From: an uncultured Phycisphaeraceae bacterium
GTDB lineage: Bacteria; Planctomycetota; Phycisphaerae; Phycisphaerales; UBA1924
NCBI GenBank assembly: GCA_937899905.1
Contig: CALCCF010000113.1
Coordinates: 1 to 54,844 of the forward strand
DNA length: 54,844 nt
Direction of reading: 5' to 3'
Shown here: in pieces, positions 9,080-17,960 of the stretch
Layout of the letters: every line of letters starts with the position of its first letter
Position numbering within the stretch: position 1 is the stretch's first letter
Made by a program: the position numbers and the translations under genes
The notes under the pieces: generated by a model
What the model was told of the DNA's origin: nothing
Databases searched by the model: none
What the model saw: the letters and a program-made list of their open reading frames with translations, nothing else

Positions 9080-9772
9080 GTGCCACAGCATAGCGCAATC
9101 ATCACCGGGGCCAGCCGAGGCATCGGCCTTGGCCTGGTCCGTGCCCTAGCCGACAAGGGGTTCAGTGTAATAGCGACCGCACGAGACCCCAATGCGTCCG
9201 ATGGGTTGCAAGAACTGGTCAGCGGAGGGTTGGTGGAAGCGCATACGCTCGATGTTGACGACCCCGTCTCGATCAATGCTCTCGCCAAGGCCGTTAAAGA
9301 TCAGCCGATCAGGCTCCTCATCCACAATGCCGCGATTCTGAAGGGACAGGAGGATTTGGCCGCGTTTGATACCAGTGACTTCCTGAGTTCGATGCGCACG
9401 AATGTGGTGGGTCCTGTCCTGTTGACACGAGCCCTGCTATCCAACCTAAAGGCGGCCGGGAACGCAACCATCCTGCATGTTTCAAGCCAAATGGGCAGCG
9501 TGGAGGGCAACAGCTCGGCCGGCGACTACCCATATCGTGCATCAAAAGCTGCGATGAACATGGTGTCCAAGGGGCTCGCAAACGAGCTGCGAGATTACGG
9601 AGTCGTCTCGGTCGCAATGCACCCCGGCCGGGTGAAGACAGAGTTGGGCGGCAAGGAAGCGCCGCTGCTGCCTGACGTCGCCGCCCGCGAGATGATCGAA
9701 ACCACGTTGGGGCTGACACTCGACCACACCGGTTCGTTCATCCAGCGGTCGGGTGAGGTGATCCCGTATTGA
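9080..9772 (+). CDS. Short-chain dehydrogenase/reductase (SDR)
   Basis: A 230-residue classical SDR. Visible are the cofactor motif TGASRGIG near residue 9, the HNAA version of the NNAG motif, the Ser of HVSSQMGS, and the catalytic Y152-R-A-S-K156. The tail VSVAMHPGRVKTELGG is typical of the C-factor/carbonyl-reductase-like branch. I take the GTG at 9080, preceded by AGGGAG, rather than the longer frame from 9014, because the Rossmann fold then starts within ten residues. The substrate is not predictable. It is monocistronic between the barrel remnant and the IS element. Confidence 0.85.
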   Translation: MPQHSAIITGASRGIGLGLVRALADKGFSVIATARDPNASDGLQELVSGGLVEAHTLDVDDPVSINALAKAVKDQPIRLLIHNAAILKGQEDLAAFDTSDFLSSMRTNVVGPVLLTRALLSNLKAAGNATILHVSSQMGSVEGNSSAGDYPYRASKAAMNMVSKGLANELRDYGVVSVAMHPGRVKTELGGKEAPLLPDVAAREMIETTLGLTLDHTGSFIQRSGEVIPY

Positions 9773-9835
9773 GCTTGGTAGGCAGGCGTCCCATTTGTCG
9801 CCGGTGTGACCTTTCCCCGGTAAGCAGTCTACGGT

Positions 9836-10699
9836 CTATGTGAGTGTTCCGACTGTTGCTCCGCGCTGCTGGGCCGCCCGGAGCGAAGCGGAGGGCGGGC
9901 CAGCAGCGATCGCCTCGGGCGCCGGCGGGTGGTAGCCCAGCGACGAGTGCGGCCTCACCGTGTTGTAATGACGACGTCAACGCTCGATCAGCACCCGGGC
10001 CTCCAGCAGCGTCTCGAAGCTCTCCCGGTTCAGTAGCTCGTCTCGCAGCTTGCCGTTGAAGCTCTACACGTACCCGTTCTCCCACGGCGAGCCGGTCGTG
10101 ATGAAGAGCGTCTCCACGCCCACCTTACCCAGCCAACCGCGCACCGCCTTGGCCGTGAACTCGGCCCCGTTGTCTGAGCGGATATGCCCGGGCACACCCC
10201 GCGTCGCCATCAGCCACGCCAGACGCTCGAGCACGTCGTCGCTCGTCATCCGGCGAGCGACGACGATCGCAAGACACTCGCGGGTGTACTCGTCGACGAT
10301 CACCAGCAGCCGCAGCGGCCGGCCCTCCTTCGTCCGCGCGTGCACCAAGTCGTACGCCCACACGTGATCCTTGTGCTCGGACCGCAGACGCACGCAGAAT
10401 CCGTCGTTGAGCCAGAGCCGGCCACGCTTTGGTTGCCTCCTCGGCAACTTCAGGCCCTCACGCTTCCAGATCCGCTCTACGCGTTTATGGTTCACGATCC
10501 ACCCTTCACGCCTTAGCAACGCTGTGATCCGCGGCGTCCCGTACCGGCCGTACACAGACGCCAACACCACGATCCGTTTCGTCAACGCGTCCTCGTCGTC
10601 ACGTTCGATCGGCGCGTACCGCTGCACCGCCCTCGCCTGGCCGAGCACGCGGCACGCGCGACGCTCGCTCACGCCCAAGACCTCCTGAGCATGGCTCAC
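9836..10699 (-). pseudogene. IS3 transposase orfB (DDE), broken by two nonsense codons
   Basis: The frame encodes an rve/DDE integrase core: HVWAYDLVHARTKEG (first Asp), HIRSDNGAEF (second Asp) and GSPWENGYV, then a TAG at 10064-10066. The conserved continuation SFNGKLRDELLN and HYNTVRPHSSLGYHPPAP is readable in the same frame beyond the stop, with a second stop (TGA, 9977-9979) where the family has Trp. The natural end would be the TAG at 9836, giving about 287 residues, normal for orfB. The amber codon replaces the catalytic Glu, which lies 36 residues after the second Asp. Confidence 0.85.
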
Positions 10700-10722
10700 G
10701 GCACGCCGCCGTCTGCCCGGGC

Positions 10723-11001
10723 TCAGAAGTTTCCCGAGGCCGCTTCCTTCAGAATCGCCTTGTCCAGCTCCGCGTCCGCGAGCAGACGCTTCAGCCGGGC
10801 GTTCTCCTTCTCGATCTCCTTGAGACGCTTCGCCTGGTCCGTCTTAAGGCCGCCGTACTCCTTCCGCCAGCGGTAGTACGTCGGCTCGGTCACACCAAGC
10901 AGCCGGCAGACCTCCATGACAGACTTCCCACGACCGAGCTCGACGTCAGCCTGACGCAGCTTCCCAACGATCTCCTCAGCAGAATGACGCTTCGTCGACA
11001 T
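10723..11001 (-). CDS. IS3-family transposase orfA (helix-turn-helix)
   Basis: A 92-residue protein typical of IS3 orfA. The N-terminal helix-turn-helix reads HSAEEIVGKLRQADVELGRG and MEVCRLLGVTEPTYYRWRKEYGG. It is followed by a leucine-zipper-like helix (LKEIEKENARLKRLLADAELDK) used for oligomerisation. In active elements a programmed frameshift joins orfA to orfB to make the transposase. This orfA is itself intact, but its partner frame is broken, so at most it could act as a DNA-binding regulator of related copies. Confidence 0.85.
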   Translation of the reverse strand: MSTKRHSAEEIVGKLRQADVELGRGKSVMEVCRLLGVTEPTYYRWRKEYGGLKTDQAKRLKEIEKENARLKRLLADAELDKAILKEAASGNF

Positions 11002-11071
11002 GCCCAGATCCTCCTTGATCCAAGCCCGAGGCTATCACTCGGGTCGGATCGGGTTCTGGGGGAAAGGTCAC

Positions 11072-11911
11072 CCGTACTATTGGGATCCCAGGCGCGCTGA
11101 TTGGGATGAGCACAGCCAGGAGATGATGACTCTGGAAGCGGGGCTCAGTGCGCCGCATTCTGCGCCGCAGATCCTCGATACTTGGGTTTCAATCGGAGAA
11201 TCCTGAGCATGTTCAAGTCCGGGTCTGCCCATTCCGGCGTTTCGCGAGCCGCGGAATGGCCTCCCCGCTTTGTCTCGTCTGCAGTCGTCCTCTACTGCGC
11301 CGTCGGATCGCGCTGTGAGAGTGCTAGCAGCGGTCGGAGCTGAGTGGGTGCACTCTGCGTGCCCCCATGGCCACGCTCTCGGTTGGGCTCCCGATCTGGC
11401 CACGGCTCACCACAACCCAACGACGTCGGCAGCACTCACCATGGGCGATGGGACAAGCAGGGCTGTTCTCGTGCATAACTCGAGATCCGGACGACCGTCA
11501 CATCGAACTTTCATTATAGGACTTGAGGGCTTACGGATCGATGGGTTTGGTGGCAGTCGTGACTGCATCACGCAGTGAATCGGTTGTCCTCTGGCAACGA
11601 CCCGTGCAGTAAGAAGTCTACAGCGAGGTCGTGCTGCCCGGTGCCGCTGGAGGTTCATCGATGATCTCATCGATTGAGGAACTCCCGAGTGTTGAAGCAG
11701 GCAGGACTTCGTAGCGAGCGCATCCCTGTCAACTGTTCGCGATGTCATGCGAGTCAGCGAGTGGTGTTCTCTCGCGTTTCGACTCACTATGAGCACCGTC
11801 GACGACTCCAGGCTCTGGTGCTAGTCTGCGAATTACATTCGGTGTGCCGCAAGCCGATACATATTGTGAACCAAACTCAGAATCGAATACTCACTTCAGG
11901 AGGAGCGCTCA
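11072..11911. other. Gene-free stretch of about 840 bases
   Basis: Between the IS end and the ClpP-like gene no convincing coding region is seen. The open frames here (for example 11270-11578) lack family features and have composition unlike the neighbouring genes. The last part carries the ribosome binding site AGGAGGAG at 11898-11905 for the next gene. The stretch may be decayed coding DNA from the same accessory region. Confidence 0.5.
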
Positions 11912-13261
11912 ATGTTCAGGCAAACCGTAGTGGCAGGCATGATGGCAGCGTGTGTCGTCGCACAACCCGTGATGGGCCAGGAAACCACCAGCGGCGCGAC
12001 GCAGGAGAAGTCCAAGGTCGAGCAAATGAAGGAAGAGCTCGACCGCCTGAGCACGGAGTACCGGCTCATGCAGCAGCGGCAGAAGATGCGTCTCGCGCAA
12101 GCAGAATTGGAAAAGTCTGAGATCGATGCCAAGCAAGCCCTGCGCGAATCTCGACTCAAAGACGAACTTGCTGCCAGCCGGGCCGAAACAGCGAGGTTGA
12201 AGGCCGAGGCAGAAGCTATCAAGGCACGAGCCGCCCTCGAGTCGGCCAGGCAGGCCCAACAACTCGCCGAGATGCGAGCCCAAATCGAGCGGCGTGAAGT
12301 TGAGCAGCGCCTGGCAGATGCTGAGGCGGGTGAGGGCGTGGCCGAAGCCCGCCGCCGCGCCATGGAGATCGATGCGGAGACATCAGTCGCCAGGGGCGAG
12401 CTCGCCGCGCTCAAGACGCGATACGACATGATGACCCTCGACTTGAAGTCTCAGCTTGCCACGCTTGAGCGCGAGATCGATCTTCGTGAGCAAAAGGACA
12501 AGCTGGCTCGAGTCGTTACCAATGACATGTCGTACCGCGAGGAGCCCTTCCGCGACGGCACGCTATACATCTCTGACCGGCGCATCCCGCTCAACGGTCC
12601 GATCTGGTCGGGCACCGGAAGCTATGTCGCCGATCGCATCCAGTTCTTCAACAACCAGTCGGAAGAGCAGCCGATCTTCATCGTGATTGATTCGTCACCC
12701 GGTGGCTCCGTTATGGAGGGGTACCGGATCCTCAAGGCGATGGAAACGAGCCGTGCACCGATCCACGTTGTCGTGAAGTCCTTTGCCGCATCAATGGCGG
12801 CCTGCATCACGACCCTGGCCGATCACTCCTATGCCTACCCAAACGCAATCTTGTTGCATCACCAGATGTCTAGCGGCATGCGCGGCAACATGACCCAGCA
12901 GAAGGAGCAGTACGAGAATTCACTCGAGTGGCAACGTCGCCTAGCAGAGCCAATCGCCGAGAAGATGGGCGTGTCGCTCGACCGATTCGTCGAGTTGATG
13001 TACGAGAACAACTCGAATGGTGACTGGGAAGAGTTTGCCCAAGAAGCCGTGAGTCTCCGCTGGGTGAACCACATCGTCACTGAGGCCCGTGAGACCGGTT
13101 TGCGTGATCACCCCGGAAGTGCCGGCCCCACGTTGCCCATGTTCTTCGAGGCCATGAAGACCGACGAGAACGGCCGCAGGTACATCGAACTGCCGCCGCT
13201 CCAGCCTTTTGACCACTACTTCATGTACGACCCGAACAACTTCTATCGCGAAGCGCGCTGA
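11912..13261 (+). CDS. Exported coiled-coil protein with ClpP-fold serine protease domain
   Basis: A 449-residue protein with a signal peptide (VVAGMMAACVVAQPVMGQ) and a strong AGGAGGAG before the ATG. Residues about 30-205 form a long charged coiled coil (repeats such as ETARLKAEAEAIKARAALE). The C-terminal part is a ClpP/crotonase-fold domain. It shows the oxyanion motif SSPGGSVMEGY, the nucleophile S294 in SFAASMAAC, H317 in PNAILLHHQ and an Asp (D371) in NGDWEEFAQEAVSLRWV, aligning with the ClpP triad Ser-His-Asp. ClpP itself is cytosolic, so the signal peptide and the lack of any Clp ATPase nearby suggest an envelope protease with a different partner. It stands alone between the IS region and a convergent dockerin gene. 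Confidence 0.8.
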   Translation: MFRQTVVAGMMAACVVAQPVMGQETTSGATQEKSKVEQMKEELDRLSTEYRLMQQRQKMRLAQAELEKSEIDAKQALRESRLKDELAASRAETARLKAEAEAIKARAALESARQAQQLAEMRAQIERREVEQRLADAEAGEGVAEARRRAMEIDAETSVARGELAALKTRYDMMTLDLKSQLATLEREIDLREQKDKLARVVTNDMSYREEPFRDGTLYISDRRIPLNGPIWSGTGSYVADRIQFFNNQSEEQPIFIVIDSSPGGSVMEGYRILKAMETSRAPIHVVVKSFAASMAACITTLADHSYAYPNAILLHHQMSSGMRGNMTQQKEQYENSLEWQRRLAEPIAEKMGVSLDRFVELMYENNSNGDWEEFAQEAVSLRWVNHIVTEARETGLRDHPGSAGPTLPMFFEAMKTDENGRRYIELPPLQPFDHYFMYDPNNFYREAR

Positions 13262-13445
13262 AGAGCTATCGAGGCACGATCGAGGCGGCTGCTCCAGGGC
13301 AAGCTCGCGAGGTGAACCTCGTGCTTCGTGCGCAGGTCGAAGACCGTCCTTCCTGATATCGGCAGCTTCTCGCCGAAATCCCGCCGTTGAATCGATCGGG
13401 ATGGAGACGGTATCTCGTCACGCCGGCCCGCAATGAACGGAACAA

Positions 13446-13473
13446 GCCTGCCCGGACCGAAGCCCGGGCAGGC
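13446..13473 (-). terminator. Terminator hairpin for the minus-strand dockerin gene
   Basis: GCCTGCCCGG (13446-13455) pairs perfectly with CCGGGCAGGC (13464-13473) around an 8-nt loop. On the minus strand the stem is followed by TTGTTCCGTT. It lies between two convergent genes and could also slow the plus-strand transcript. Confidence 0.6.
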
Positions 13474-13546
13474 AGCTGGGGGGACGACGCTTCTTGAATC
13501 GCCGCGGTAGCACATCATGGCTGCCGCGCGACGATCTCAATCAGGC

Positions 13547-14506
13547 TTACGGGCAGCCGCCGTCGAAGCCGTTCTGGAAGCACAGGAAGTCCCAGAGCTC
13601 GAGCCGGCCGTTGCCGTCGCAGTCGGCCGCCAGATCGCCGGCGTCGAAGTTGTTCTGGAACGCCAGGAAGTCGAAGATGGTCAGGTCGCCGTCCCCGTCC
13701 TGGTCGGCGAAGCACGGCAGGAACACCGGCTCGCCGAAGATGAAGTCGTCCATTACCACCAGGTCGTTGGCGGGCCACGCCTCGGTCACGCCCTCCTCCA
13801 GAGCGGTGTCGCCCGAGACGATGCGGACGCGGGTCACGATCGCCTCGTCGAACTTCACGCCCAGGAACGAGAGCGACTCGTTGTCGGTCGAAGCCGCCGG
13901 CACGTAGTAGGTGCCCAGCAGCTCGTCATCGAGGCCGTAGAACGTCAGGCTGGTCAGGCGAGCGGTGTCAACATCGCTGAACACGGCGCCGAAGCCGGTG
14001 CTGGCGGCGGGGCGGTCCTCGCCGGGGATGCGGAAGTGCACGTCCAGGACGTTGTCGCCGATGGGCGTGAACAAACGCTCGGGGCTGAAGGTCGAGAACA
14101 GGCCGTCGTAGGTCGAGTCGATGTTCGAGAACTCGACGCCCACGCCGCTGGCCTGCGTGGCCGAGAGCTGGAAGCCGGTGCCGGCGGTGGTAAAGACCAC
14201 GCCGCGGGCTCGGGGGAAGGCCGGGAAGTTGAAGAAGTCGCCCGGGAAATCGTTGGGTGCGCTGACGGCGTCGGGGGCCGCGTCCCAGTCGATCTGGCGG
14301 CGACCGCTGCCCACGCTGCCCGGCTCGGGGCGGTTGAGCTCTCCAAGGGCATCGCGGTAAGCATCGACCGTGTCGGCGATGTCGTCGGCTTGGGCGCCCC
14401 AATCGCTGAAGACCTGGGGGTCATCCGCCATCGCGACGGCGGCGAGCGCGGCCACGGTGGTTCCGGCAACGGTGCGGGCAATGCTGATGCGGTTCGAGCG
14501 GGTCAT
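13547..14506 (-). CDS. Secreted GC-type dockerin-tailed protein
   Basis: A 319-residue exported protein. I chose ATG 14506 because it opens the signal peptide (SIARTVAGTTVAALAAVAMA) behind an AAGGATA; the upstream in-frame extension is not signal-like. The middle (about 60-260) has a beta-sandwich look (RGVVFTTAGTGFQLS, DVDTARLTSLTFYGLDD) but no named family. The C-terminus carries two calcium-loop dockerin-like repeats, DQDGDGDLTIFDFLAFQNNF and DCDGNGRLELWDFLCFQNGF, and ends in GGCP. This is the GC-type dockerin module of Phycisphaerae, thought to serve in surface anchoring or sorting. A related module ends the protein at 31430-32101. Confidence 0.8.
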   Translation of the reverse strand: MTRSNRISIARTVAGTTVAALAAVAMADDPQVFSDWGAQADDIADTVDAYRDALGELNRPEPGSVGSGRRQIDWDAAPDAVSAPNDFPGDFFNFPAFPRARGVVFTTAGTGFQLSATQASGVGVEFSNIDSTYDGLFSTFSPERLFTPIGDNVLDVHFRIPGEDRPAASTGFGAVFSDVDTARLTSLTFYGLDDELLGTYYVPAASTDNESLSFLGVKFDEAIVTRVRIVSGDTALEEGVTEAWPANDLVVMDDFIFGEPVFLPCFADQDGDGDLTIFDFLAFQNNFDAGDLAADCDGNGRLELWDFLCFQNGFDGGCP

Positions 14507-14570
14507 GGTGTATCCTTTCAAAGCGGTGCGGGGCCCCGGCAGTGCAGTGCGGGGCTGGGGTTCGGGGTCG

Positions 14571-14595
14571 CACACCACCTCCCTCCGGTGGTGTG
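14571..14595. other. Intergenic hairpin
   Basis: CACACCACC (14571-14579) pairs with GGTGGTGTG (14587-14595) across a 7-nt loop. It lies between the divergent starts of the dockerin gene and the ECF sigma gene, so it could be a regulator binding dyad or a leader structure. Nothing further can be said from the sequence. Confidence 0.4.
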
Positions 14596-14714
14596 TCGCT
14601 CGGCCCACTCGTCACGCGACGGCTGGGCACGGGTCTGGCCCGAGATATGCAAACCGCCGCAGGGGGGCGCAAGACGTTCGCGACTTTTTTCGAGGGCCGT
14701 CACGGTCTCGCGCG

Positions 14715-15296
14715 ATGAACCACGAACTCACCCAACTCCTGGACCAGGTCGGGTCTGGCGATGAACGGGCCCGTGAGGTGCTCGTCGAGCGTGTGTACGA
14801 CAGGCTTCGTGCGATGGCCGGTCGCCAGCTCCGCGGCTCGAACGCCCACTCGCTGCACGCCACCGCCCTGGTGCATGAGGCCTATGAGAAGCTCTTCGGC
14901 AGCGAACGGCCCAGCTTCGAGGGACGCAACCACTTCTTCGGTGCCGCGGCGAACGCGATGCGTCAGGCCGCAGTGCAGCACGCGCGCGAGCGCCAAGCCC
15001 AGAAACGCGGCGGCGACTGGCAACGCGTCACGCTCACCGGGCTCGACCTCTCGGGTTCCAACACCCCCGGAGCCGGCGAGCAGGTCGAAATCTTGGCCCT
15101 CGATGCAGCGCTTCACGAGTTGGCACACCTCAGCCAAAGGCAGGCCCGCATCGTCGAGCTGCGGTTCTTCGCGGGCCTCACGGTCGACGAGGCCGCCGCC
15201 GTGCTCGGCGTGTCCCCGCGGACGGTCGAGCTCGACTGGCGAACCGCACGAGCCTGGCTTCGCGATCGGCTCGCCGGCGGTGAAGGACACGCGTGA
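14715..15296 (+). CDS. ECF-type RNA polymerase sigma factor (planctomycete kinase-linked group)
   Basis: A 193-residue sigma-70 family factor. Region 2 is visible as LVERVYDRLRAMAGRQL to LVHEAYEKLFG and NHFFGAAANAMRQAAVQHARERQAQKRGG. Region 4 has LSQRQARIVELRFFAGLTVDEAAAVLGVSPRTVELDWRTARAWL. The MAGRQL/ATALVHEAYEKL pattern belongs to the Sig-70_X6-like group, often encoded beside Ser/Thr kinases in planctomycetes. I start at ATG 14715, where the family begins. The stop overlaps the kinase start (TGATG), so both are made together and the kinase probably controls, or is part of, this signalling pathway. Confidence 0.9.
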   Translation: MNHELTQLLDQVGSGDERAREVLVERVYDRLRAMAGRQLRGSNAHSLHATALVHEAYEKLFGSERPSFEGRNHFFGAAANAMRQAAVQHARERQAQKRGGDWQRVTLTGLDLSGSNTPGAGEQVEILALDAALHELAHLSQRQARIVELRFFAGLTVDEAAAVLGVSPRTVELDWRTARAWLRDRLAGGEGHA

Positions 15297-17785
15297 TGGA
15301 CGCCATCCGATACGAGCGCGTGACGGAGATCTTCCAGTCCGTGTGCGACCTTGCGCCTGAAGAGCGTGATGCGGCGCTACGGATGGCGTGCGGCGACGAC
15401 GCCGAACTGCGCACCGCGGTCCAGCGATTGCTTACCAACGACGGCGAGTCTCGGGGCTTCCTCGAGCCGCGGATCGGCACGAGACCGCCCAGTCCGCAGC
15501 CCACGCGGAGCCATGCCGAGAGCGATCACCACGCGATCAGCCGGGTCGGCCGGTATCGCATCGTCGGCGAGCTCGGCCGCGGGGGCATGGGCGTGGTCCT
15601 GCGAGCGATCCAGGAAACACCAAGGCGCGAGGTCGCCATCAAGCTGATCAAGGCCGAACTGTTCGGTCGCGAGTCCGACGACCGCCTCCAGCGCGAGGCC
15701 GAGATGCTCGGTCGGCTTCGCCATCCGGGCATCGCGCCCATCATCGAGGCCGGCCGGGCGCCGGTCGTCGACGCCTCGGGCGATAGCGAAGATCGTCCGT
15801 TCATCGCGATGGAACTCGTCGAAGGCGTGCCGCTGAACGCGTTTGCCGAGGCTCGGCAGCTGCCCACTCGCAATCGCGTGCGAATCCTGGCCGAGTTGTG
15901 CGACGCGATGCAGCACGCGCACCAGCGCGGCGTGGTCCACCTGGACCTCAAGCCGGCCAACATCCTCGTCGACGACGGCGGTGTGGCTCGCGTGCTGGAT
16001 TTCGGCGTGGCCAAGGCGCTCGACCACGGCGTCGAAGCCCGTCTCGCGGAAGGCGGAAGCGTCGTGGGGACGCTCGCCTACATGCCGCCCGAACAGCTCA
16101 CGGGCCATCTGAGCGATCTCGACACCCGCGCGGACATTTTCGCCCTCGGCGCTGTAGGCTTCGAGCTGCTCACCGGGCAATCGCCCCGCCGAATGCCATC
16201 GATGCGTGTGCAAGCCGGGGCCGGCGACGCCCACCAGGCGGCTCGGGACGCGCTCCTCGGTGCGCTCGTCGCTCCAACCCCGGCCGCCCATGAGGCAGAC
16301 GCCGGCATCGATCACGAACTCAGCGCCGTGCTGTCCAAGGCGATGGCCGCCGATCGCGAGAACCGCTACGCCTCGATCGGACAGTTCGGCAACGACCTGC
16401 GGAGGTGGCTGGCCTACGAGCCTGTCGAAGCACGCGATGCCGGCGTGTTAAGGCGTGCGCGGTTGTACGCGCGCAGGCATCGTCCGGTCGTTATCGCGGG
16501 GTCGATCGCGGCCCTGATTGGCCTCGGCGCTTTCGGCCTGATCGCCGCCAGCGTGGTCAATGCCCATGCCCTCGCCGACCGAGAGCGCGAGGCAACACGC
16601 ATCGCGGAACTGGCCATCATCGAAGCCAAGGCGGAAGCCGAGCGTGCTGGACGCATGGGCGCGTTCCTGCAGAACGCGATCTTCGGCGTCGATCCCGAGG
16701 AGGTAGGCCCGGACGCGAGCTTCTTCGATGCGCTCGAGTACGCGTCGCGACGCATCCATCGTGACCTCGCCGACGCGCCGCTGGTCGAGGCCGAGGTGCG
16801 GTACTCGCTCGGATTTGTGTATCGAAGGCACTCCATGTTCGGCCCAGCTCGGAGGAACATCGAGGCGGCGTTACGCACCTGGCGTGAGCAGCTTGGAGAG
16901 GCCGATCCCAAGACGATCATGGCCGCCGAGGAAGTGGCATACCTCATGCTGCTCGTCGACGGACAGGCCGAGGCCGCCGCCGACCGGTTCCAGCACATCC
17001 TCGAACTCCAAGCCGCCAACGGCCGCGAGACATCCGCCGAGGCCGGCTGGCAGCATCTCAAGCTGGGGCGTGCGCTGCTCGCGCTCGACCGTCTCGGCGA
17101 GGGCAGGCCAGCGCTGGCAGTGTCGGGCGATCTGCTGGCGCAGCACTATGGGGAGCCGTACCGAGCTCGCGCGATGGCCTGGGATGCGCACACCGTGCTC
17201 GCGAGCGGAGACGCGACCCAAGCGGTCTCGATCGCTCGCGAAGCGTTGGGCCTGATCGAAGGCGCCAGCGAGCAGGCGTACGCGGAAGCCCACGTCCGGA
17301 CCGTGCTGGCGCGGGCACTCGTGCGAGCGGGACAGGTCGCCGAAGCACGCGATCACGTCGGTGCGAGCTTCGCGATCTTGCGGGCGCGGCTGCCCGACGA
17401 CCACATCGACATCGCCGATGCGCACGAGGTCGCCGCGCGGCTGGAACTCGCGGCGGGCGACCCCGAGGCAGCGGCTCGCCACGCGGAGGCAAGCCATCGA
17501 ATCCGTTCCAGCCGCCTCGGACCGGACCACCCGGACCTGATCATCGCCAAAGCGCTACGCATCATGGCCAGCATCGCGCCAACCCAGCCGCTGGACGCGA
17601 TGCACCAGCTCGACGGCCTGTTCCATAGCGCTGAGCAACTCGTCGGTTCGGACCATCGCCTCGCGCTGGAGTTGCTGGAAATGTCCGTGCAGGTTGCCGA
17701 AGCCGGCGGAGACTCGCTCGCGGCGAGGAACAAGCGGCTCGTCATGCGCGATCTCGGCGAACGGCGGCTCGAGCGGATGCCGTAG
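15296..17785 (+). CDS. Transmembrane Ser/Thr protein kinase with TPR-like repeats
   Basis: An 829-residue kinase. After an 80-residue lead common to this group (VCDLAPEERDAALRMACGDDAELR), the Hanks-type domain spans about 86-385. It has the glycine loop GELGRGGMGVV, the Lys of VAIKLIKAEL (about 116), the catalytic loop HLDLKPANIL (about 215), DFGVAKAL, and MPPEQLTG in place of APE. A membrane segment follows (VVIAGSIAALIGLGAFGLIAASV, about 400-422). The rest, about 440-815, is helical repeats of TPR character (ARRNIEAALRTWREQLGEADPKT; VSIAREALGLIEGA). The repeats probably sense or bind a partner outside the membrane. ATG 15296 overlaps the sigma stop; a GTG at 15293 is possible too. Confidence 0.9.
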   Translation: MDAIRYERVTEIFQSVCDLAPEERDAALRMACGDDAELRTAVQRLLTNDGESRGFLEPRIGTRPPSPQPTRSHAESDHHAISRVGRYRIVGELGRGGMGVVLRAIQETPRREVAIKLIKAELFGRESDDRLQREAEMLGRLRHPGIAPIIEAGRAPVVDASGDSEDRPFIAMELVEGVPLNAFAEARQLPTRNRVRILAELCDAMQHAHQRGVVHLDLKPANILVDDGGVARVLDFGVAKALDHGVEARLAEGGSVVGTLAYMPPEQLTGHLSDLDTRADIFALGAVGFELLTGQSPRRMPSMRVQAGAGDAHQAARDALLGALVAPTPAAHEADAGIDHELSAVLSKAMAADRENRYASIGQFGNDLRRWLAYEPVEARDAGVLRRARLYARRHRPVVIAGSIAALIGLGAFGLIAASVVNAHALADREREATRIAELAIIEAKAEAERAGRMGAFLQNAIFGVDPEEVGPDASFFDALEYASRRIHRDLADAPLVEAEVRYSLGFVYRRHSMFGPARRNIEAALRTWREQLGEADPKTIMAAEEVAYLMLLVDGQAEAAADRFQHILELQAANGRETSAEAGWQHLKLGRALLALDRLGEGRPALAVSGDLLAQHYGEPYRARAMAWDAHTVLASGDATQAVSIAREALGLIEGASEQAYAEAHVRTVLARALVRAGQVAEARDHVGASFAILRARLPDDHIDIADAHEVAARLELAAGDPEAAARHAEASHRIRSSRLGPDHPDLIIAKALRIMASIAPTQPLDAMHQLDGLFHSAEQLVGSDHRLALELLEMSVQVAEAGGDSLAARNKRLVMRDLGERRLERMP

Positions 17786-17960
17786 CTGCGAGATCGCAAA
17801 CATCTTGGCGCCGTTGGGCTAGGCATGAGTAGAGGCTCCGGCGTTGTGCCACCGAACACCGGTCAACCCCGGAAGTAAACTCGGCCGTAGTGCTGAGCCT
17901 TGGGATTTCGCGCCGGCGCGCCCGAACCCAGAAAAACCAGCATGTACACATGCCTGCGCC

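Larger units (their letters stand above)
9805..11071 (-). mobile_element. IS3-family insertion sequence (IS407-like), inactivated
   Basis: The element is bounded by matching terminal inverted repeats: GTGACCTTTCCCC at 9806-9818 and its exact complement GGGGAAAGGTCAC at 11059-11071. The length of about 1.27 kb and the orfA/orfB pair on the minus strand fit IS3 elements of the IS407 type. The flanks read CCGG on the left and CCGT on the right, so a 4-bp target duplication is at best degraded. Two nonsense codons in orfB show the copy is dead. Confidence 0.85.

Noticed and set aside
9801-11075. A clean 4-bp target duplication for the IS3 element
   Set aside because: The flanks read CCGG and CCGT; they match at three of four bases, so I report only the inverted repeats as evidence.
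11270-11578. A 102-residue frame in the gap after the IS element
   Set aside because: No ribosome binding site, no family match, and composition unlike neighbouring genes.
13517-14764. A 415-residue plus-strand open frame
   Set aside because: It is antisense to the dockerin gene at 13547-14506; its Val/Glu/Ala-rich content is the reverse image of that gene and has no family signature.
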